DNA from: Acidobacteriaceae bacterium
GTDB lineage: Bacteria; Acidobacteriota; Terriglobia; Terriglobales; Acidobacteriaceae
Length of the DNA stretch: 8,290 nt
Direction of reading: 5' to 3'
Assembly (NCBI GenBank): GCA_003139975.1
Contig: PLHN01000099.1
Span: 1 to 8,290, forward strand
Shown: one piece after another, positions 5,341 through 8,290 of the stretch
Layout: each line of letters starts with the position of its first letter
Numbering within the stretch: position 1 is the first letter of the stretch
Notes under the pieces: model-generated
What the model was told of the DNA's origin: nothing
The model's input: the letters and a program-made list of their open reading frames with translations, nothing else
The model's database searches: none
Made by a program: the position numbers and the translations under genes

Positions 5341-6424
5341 TGTTACTCTTCTGTTTTTCTTCCTGCTGACCGCTCAAATTTTTGCGAATTCTCAAACAGC
5401 ACCGCCGGCCACTCAAACGCCAGAACCGGCCTCAAGTGCCCAGGCGCCGGCGAATTCGCAGCCGCCGTCCACACAAGCACCGACCAATGGAAACGCGCCG
5501 CAAGGTGGAACTCCGCCCGACGCCCATATAACCACCGGCCCGGCGGCGCAGAACCCGGATTCCGACAGCGGCGTATTTGTGTTCCGGAAGCAAGTGGAAG
5601 AAGTCGTCCTGCACGCCACCGTCATCGACAACAAGCAGCACATCGTCACCGATCTCGATAAAGGCAGCTTCACCGTTTTCGAAGACGGACACCCGCAAAC
5701 GATCACCTCGTTCCGCCACGAAGATATCCCCGTCGCCATGTGCATCGTCATCGACAACTCAGGCTCGATGCGCGAGAAGCGGGCCAAGGTAAATGCGGCC
5801 GCGCTCAACCTGGTGCGCGCGTCGAATCCCAGTGATGAAGTCTGTGTCGTCAATTTCAACGACGAGTACTACCTCGACCAGGATTTCACTTCCAGCATCA
5901 ACAAGCTCAAAGAGGGATTGGAGAAGATTGAGTCGCGCGGAGGCACCGCGCTCTACGACGCCGTGGTTGCCTCCGCGACGCACCTGAAGGAGCACGCCAA
6001 GCTCGAAAAGAAAGTGATCTTCGTAGTCACCGATGGCGATGACAACGAAAGCAGTGAGACTCTGGAGCAGTCCGTGCGGCGGCTGCAAGCGGAGAATGGG
6101 CCAACCGTTTACGCCATCGGCCTATTGGAAGGCGAAGAACACGCGAAACACGCCCGGCGCGCGCTGCAAATCATGTGTGAAAGAACGGGAGGCATCGCGT
6201 TTCTGCCCAAGACGCTCGATGACGTCGACGCCATCAGCCGCGCCGTCGCGCACGACATCCGCAGCCAATACACCATCGGCTACAAGCCGACCACGCCGAA
6301 AACCCAGGGCGGCTATCGTGAAGTAAAGGTAGAAGCCAAGTCGCCCGACCACAGCAGCAAGCTGACCGTCCGCACCAAGAGCGGCTACTACGCCGGCCCG
6401 GAGCCCGCGAGTGGCAGCCAATAG
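5324..6424 (+). CDS. Exported VWA protein, acidobacterial VWFA-related family (second of tandem pair)
   Basis: The protein has 366 residues and a signal peptide, MRRRNNVTLLFFFLLTAQIF, with a likely cut near ANS-Q24. Residues 24-80 form a linker rich in Pro, Ala, Gln and Thr that probably spans the periplasm or wall. A beta domain (83-133, with FTVFEDGHPQTITSF) leads into the VWA domain (about 137-325). The metal site is complete: Asp144, Ser146 and Ser148 in DNSGS, Thr208 and Asp237. The end IRSQYTIGYKP...KSGYYAG matches the first VWA protein, so the two are likely an old tandem duplication. The ATG at 5324 lies inside the end of the previous gene (17-base overlap), which points to translational coupling. 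A second in-frame ATG at 5306 would add MRRRVI and lengthen the overlap to 35 bases. No strong ribosome-binding site precedes either ATG. The function and ligand are unknown. Confidence 0.88.
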   Translation: MRRRNNVTLLFFFLLTAQIFANSQTAPPATQTPEPASSAQAPANSQPPSTQAPTNGNAPQGGTPPDAHITTGPAAQNPDSDSGVFVFRKQVEEVVLHATVIDNKQHIVTDLDKGSFTVFEDGHPQTITSFRHEDIPVAMCIVIDNSGSMREKRAKVNAAALNLVRASNPSDEVCVVNFNDEYYLDQDFTSSINKLKEGLEKIESRGGTALYDAVVASATHLKEHAKLEKKVIFVVTDGDDNESSETLEQSVRRLQAENGPTVYAIGLLEGEEHAKHARRALQIMCERTGGIAFLPKTLDDVDAISRAVAHDIRSQYTIGYKPTTPKTQGGYREVKVEAKSPDHSSKLTVRTKSGYYAGPEPASGSQ

Positions 6425-6476
6425 CTTTGGTCCACCACGCGGTGAAGAAAGGACACCGCCGTAACCACCTCTTGAA

Positions 6477-6504
6477 TTGACGCCTGCCGCATTTTTTCCA
6501 TACT
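6477..6504 (+). promoter_or_regulatory. Promoter of the cysteine synthase family gene
   Basis: TTGACG (6477-6482) matches the -35 consensus at 5 of 6 positions. CATACT (6499-6504) is a moderate -10 after a 16-base spacer; an overlapping TACTCT at 6501-6506 also fits the loose form TANNNT. Transcription would start at about 6511-6513, on or next to the GTG start codon at 6512. Confidence 0.45.
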
Positions 6505-6511
6505 CTAGGGA

Positions 6512-7462
6512 GTGCCTTCCGCGACTACCAACTCCCGTCTGCGCGTTAGCGACGACATCACCACGCTCGTCGGCGAAACCCCAATGCTGCAACTGAAGAA
6601 GCTGGCGCCGGCCGGGTCGGCGGACATCTTCGCCAAGCTCGAGTATCTGAACCCCGGCGGCAGCGTCAAAGACCGCGCCGCCATCGGCCTGATTGCGCGC
6701 GCCGAGAAGGAAGGCAAGCTCAAGCCCGGCGGCACCATCATTGAAGCGACGGCCGGGAACACCGGAATCGGCCTCGCACTGATCGGAGTGAACCGCGGCT
6801 ACAAAGTGCGGCTGTTTGTGCCCGAGAAATTTTCCGAGGAAAAAGTCATCATCATGCGCGCCTTCGGCGCCGAGGTGACGCGCACTCCGGACTCCGAAGG
6901 CATGCCAGGCGCAATCAATCGCGCCAAAGACCTCGCCGCTTCCGATCCTTCCGCTTTTCTATGCGCCCAGTTCGATAATCCCGCCAACACCGATTTCCAC
7001 TACGAAACCACCGCCCGCGAGATTTTCGAGCAGATGGAGGGCCGCGTGGATGCAATCACGATCGGTTGCGGCACGGCCGGCACGTTTACCGGCATTGCGC
7101 GCTACCTGAAAGAACGAATCGCCAAGGTTTACGCGGTGGCCGTTGAGACGCAGGGCTCGGTTCTCGGCGGCGGAAAGGCAGCGCCACATAAAGTGGAGGG
7201 CATCGGCAACAGCTTCATCCCCGGCAACTTTGACCGCTCGGTGTGCGACGAAGTGATGATGGTGACCGATCCCCAGGCGTTCGGCATGGTGAAAGAACTG
7301 GCAGCGCGCGAAGGCGTGCTGGGCGGCTCAAGCTCAGGTGCCAATGTTTATGCCGCGGTCGAGATCGCCAAGCGCCTCGGAGCAGGGAAGCGCGTGGTGA
7401 CGATGATCCCCGACTCGGCCGAACGGTATTTGTCGAAGAAGATTTTCGAAGGCGGAATCTAG
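6512..7462 (+). CDS. PLP-dependent cysteine synthase / cystathionine beta-synthase family enzyme
   Basis: The protein has 316 residues, the size of a single catalytic domain of fold type II. It is predicted to perform beta-replacement on serine or O-acetylserine, making cysteine (with sulfide) or cystathionine (with homocysteine) in the cytoplasm. The PLP lysine is Lys53 in NPGGSVKDR. The substrate loop is TAGNTG (80-85), the phosphate loop GCGTAGTFTG (185-194), and SSSG (273-276) supplies the serine near the pyridine nitrogen. GSVLGGG...PHKVEGIG (216-232) and the end PDSAERYLS are family features. No heme domain or C-terminal CBS pair is present. TAGNTG instead of TSGNTG, and GSVLGGG, lean towards the O-acetylserine-dependent CBS branch, but specificity cannot be fixed from this. 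The GTG at 6512 is needed to keep the N-terminal strand; the next Met (25) would remove it. No properly spaced Shine-Dalgarno exists. It is 87 bases after the second VWA gene. Confidence 0.88.
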   Translation: MPSATTNSRLRVSDDITTLVGETPMLQLKKLAPAGSADIFAKLEYLNPGGSVKDRAAIGLIARAEKEGKLKPGGTIIEATAGNTGIGLALIGVNRGYKVRLFVPEKFSEEKVIIMRAFGAEVTRTPDSEGMPGAINRAKDLAASDPSAFLCAQFDNPANTDFHYETTAREIFEQMEGRVDAITIGCGTAGTFTGIARYLKERIAKVYAVAVETQGSVLGGGKAAPHKVEGIGNSFIPGNFDRSVCDEVMMVTDPQAFGMVKELAAREGVLGGSSSGANVYAAVEIAKRLGAGKRVVTMIPDSAERYLSKKIFEGGI

Positions 7463-7465
7463 CGC

Positions 7466-7490
7466 CGCCAGACTCGCCGTAGCGCTGGCG
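7466..7490. other. Inverted repeat just after the cysteine synthase family gene
   Basis: CGCCAG (7466-7471) and CTGGCG (7485-7490) can form a 6-bp GC stem with a 13-base loop that begins 4 bases after the stop codon. There is no T-run after it, so it is not a standard intrinsic terminator. It may be a weak 3' stabilising hairpin or a remnant of a GC-rich intergenic repeat. Confidence 0.25.
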
Positions 7491-7615
7491 ACTGGCCGGC
7501 TGTTGGGTGGCTGCCTCGCCCGCCGCACACCGTGCGAATGTAGAACTGCTTTCACAGTAAATGAGTGGAATTGAGATTTTTCACCAGCTAGCGCTTGAAA
7601 GCATCATCGAGAATC

Positions 7616-7933
7616 TTAGACGTGACCGGACTCCGCGTCCCGACTGCGTTGGTGCGCGGCCAGACTGTCCGAATACTTCACGGCTCTCATCCGTGACTTG
7701 ACCTTCACCAAGAGCCATATGACGCAAACAATCGCAAATGCGACCCCTATGTAAAAGCTCGGAATAAAGGCGATGAGTACGCACTGAGGTTCACCCGGGC
7801 ATTGACGACGAGCCCACATTACCGTGAAAGGCAGAGAGAACAGAAAGCCGGGAACGAAACAAAGAGCACCCTTGATGACAGCTACTGTTAGCTCCCACGG
7901 AGCCCAACGAGGCGGAGGTGTCAGTTCTGGCAT
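7616..7933 (-). CDS. Small two-helix membrane protein, unrecognised
   Basis: The 105-residue protein has two clear hydrophobic segments, about 15-41 and 52-76. They are joined by a short loop with two cysteines (CPGEPQC, 45-51) that could form a disulfide if the loop faces the periplasm. The charged tail from 77 (KVKSRMRAVK) suggests a cytoplasmic C-terminus by the positive-inside rule, and the N-terminus begins with a Pro-rich stretch. I recognise no family. It starts with ATG but has no evident ribosome-binding site. It is convergent with the cysteine synthase family gene and on the same strand as the partial membrane protein to its right, 129 bases away. Base composition is less GC-rich than in the large genes, which may mean it is less conserved, accessory DNA. 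It could be a chance frame, but the membrane pattern argues for a real gene. Confidence 0.55.
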   Translation of the reverse strand: MPELTPPPRWAPWELTVAVIKGALCFVPGFLFSLPFTVMWARRQCPGEPQCVLIAFIPSFYIGVAFAIVCVIWLLVKVKSRMRAVKYSDSLAAHQRSRDAESGHV

Positions 7934-8033
7934 GAGTTTGGGCCCGCGACGATTATTTCAGATTTCTAGAACGAAGGGTTTCAAAGGTTAACTGTCGCTA
8001 ATCGGCGGCTGCACTAATTGACGCGGGAGGCCC

Positions 8034-8130
8034 GTAGTTGGTTTTATCGCGATTATTGCCAACTACCAGTCTGCGGGGCGACGCGAAACCCATGAGACTG
8101 CCACCCACCTGACACATTTGGTCGCGATAA
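8034..8130. repeat. Nested inverted repeats with a copy of the interspersed repeat
   Basis: GTAGTTGG (8034-8041) and CCAACTAC (8059-8066) are perfect reverse complements around a 17-base spacer that contains the palindrome ATCGCGAT (8046-8053). TTATCGCGA (8044-8052) is also the exact reverse complement of TCGCGATAA (8122-8130), and CAGTCT (8067-8072) pairs with AGACTG (8095-8100). Bases 8090-8110 on the minus strand match 214-234 of the plus strand at 20 of 21 positions. The block is probably a second, opposite copy of the repeat at 97-234, with additional dyads at its edges. Confidence 0.5.
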
Positions 8131-8290
8131 GTCCAATGCAAAACCACCAGAGCGTGCCTCCCGCAATCATAGCGAATTCCCCTCCTCCCTCTCCGACTCC
8201 GAGAGATTGCGCCAAAAACGCCACCGGAAGGTCAATCAGGACAATGAAAACTCCCTGATATCCACCCTCCATGTGCGCTCTGACGAGGAA
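8063..8290 (-). CDS. Small membrane protein, C-terminal part (enters from the right edge)
   Basis: The minus-strand frame is open from the window edge to a TAG at 8063-8065, giving 75 residues. An ATG at 8272 could be the start, but the frame continues upstream (FLVRAH) and the true start is probably outside. Two hydrophobic segments are visible, around VFIVLIDLPVAFLA and GGTLWWFCIGLIA, of the kind found in small uncharacterised inner-membrane proteins. The last 16 residues (RWVAVSWVSRRPADW and the residue before) are encoded by the interspersed repeat at 8063-8110, so the native C-terminus may have been replaced. No family is recognised. It may form a unit with the other small membrane protein downstream. 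Confidence 0.5.
   Translation of the reverse strand, partial: FLVRAHMEGGYQGVFIVLIDLPVAFLAQSLGVGEGGGEFAMIAGGTLWWFCIGLIATKCVRWVAVSWVSRRPADW

Noticed and set aside
7561..7701. Short plus-strand frame starting MSGIEIFHQL after the cysteine synthase family gene
   Set aside because: It overlaps the 3' end of the opposing membrane protein gene, lacks a ribosome-binding site and has no recognisable feature.

Overview
The window looks like a chromosomal segment of an Acidobacteriota (Terriglobia-type) bacterium. The evidence is two tandem genes of the 'VWFA-related acidobacterial domain' type, GC-rich coding sequence, and short palindromic intergenic repeats that resemble those I remember from acidobacterial genomes. 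This assignment is inferred from gene content and cannot be proven from the sequence alone.

Layout, left half (minus strand). From upstream to downstream in the direction of transcription there is a DUF1015 protein (2790-4094), a secreted Amidase_3 N-acetylmuramoyl-L-alanine amidase (1269-2717) and a membrane-anchored GerMN-domain protein (617-1204). A noncoding stretch of 542 bases follows, and then the first 24 codons of ribonuclease PH (rph, 1-74). Amidase, gerMN and rph form a recognisable conserved neighbourhood. Here rph is separated from gerMN by a stretch holding a hairpin-rich interspersed repeat and a perfect 14-bp palindrome, GTTCCACGTGGAAC (583-596), that matches the ParB-binding parS core.

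Layout, middle (plus strand). Divergent from the DUF1015 gene, and driven by an extended -10 promoter behind an 8-bp inverted repeat, are two exported von Willebrand factor A proteins (4327-5340 and 5324-6424). Their reading frames overlap by 17 bases, so they are probably translationally coupled. Both have intact MIDAS metal-binding residues. A PLP-dependent cysteine synthase/cystathionine beta-synthase family enzyme (6512-7462) follows, with its own promoter placed so close to the GTG start that the mRNA may be leaderless.

Layout, right end (minus strand). There are two small unrecognised membrane proteins: one complete (7616-7933), and one that enters from beyond the window edge (8063-8290) and whose C-terminus is encoded by a copy of the same repeat seen near position 214.

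Functionally the left half concerns the cell envelope (peptidoglycan hydrolysis, GerMN) and RNA 3'-end processing, the middle concerns exported metal-dependent adhesion-type proteins and sulfur amino-acid metabolism. I found no CRISPR array, transposase, phage, toxin or obvious defence locus. The points most worth checking are the parS-like site, the repeats that supply a ribosome-binding site and a protein C-terminus, and the start codons sitting almost at the predicted transcription starts.
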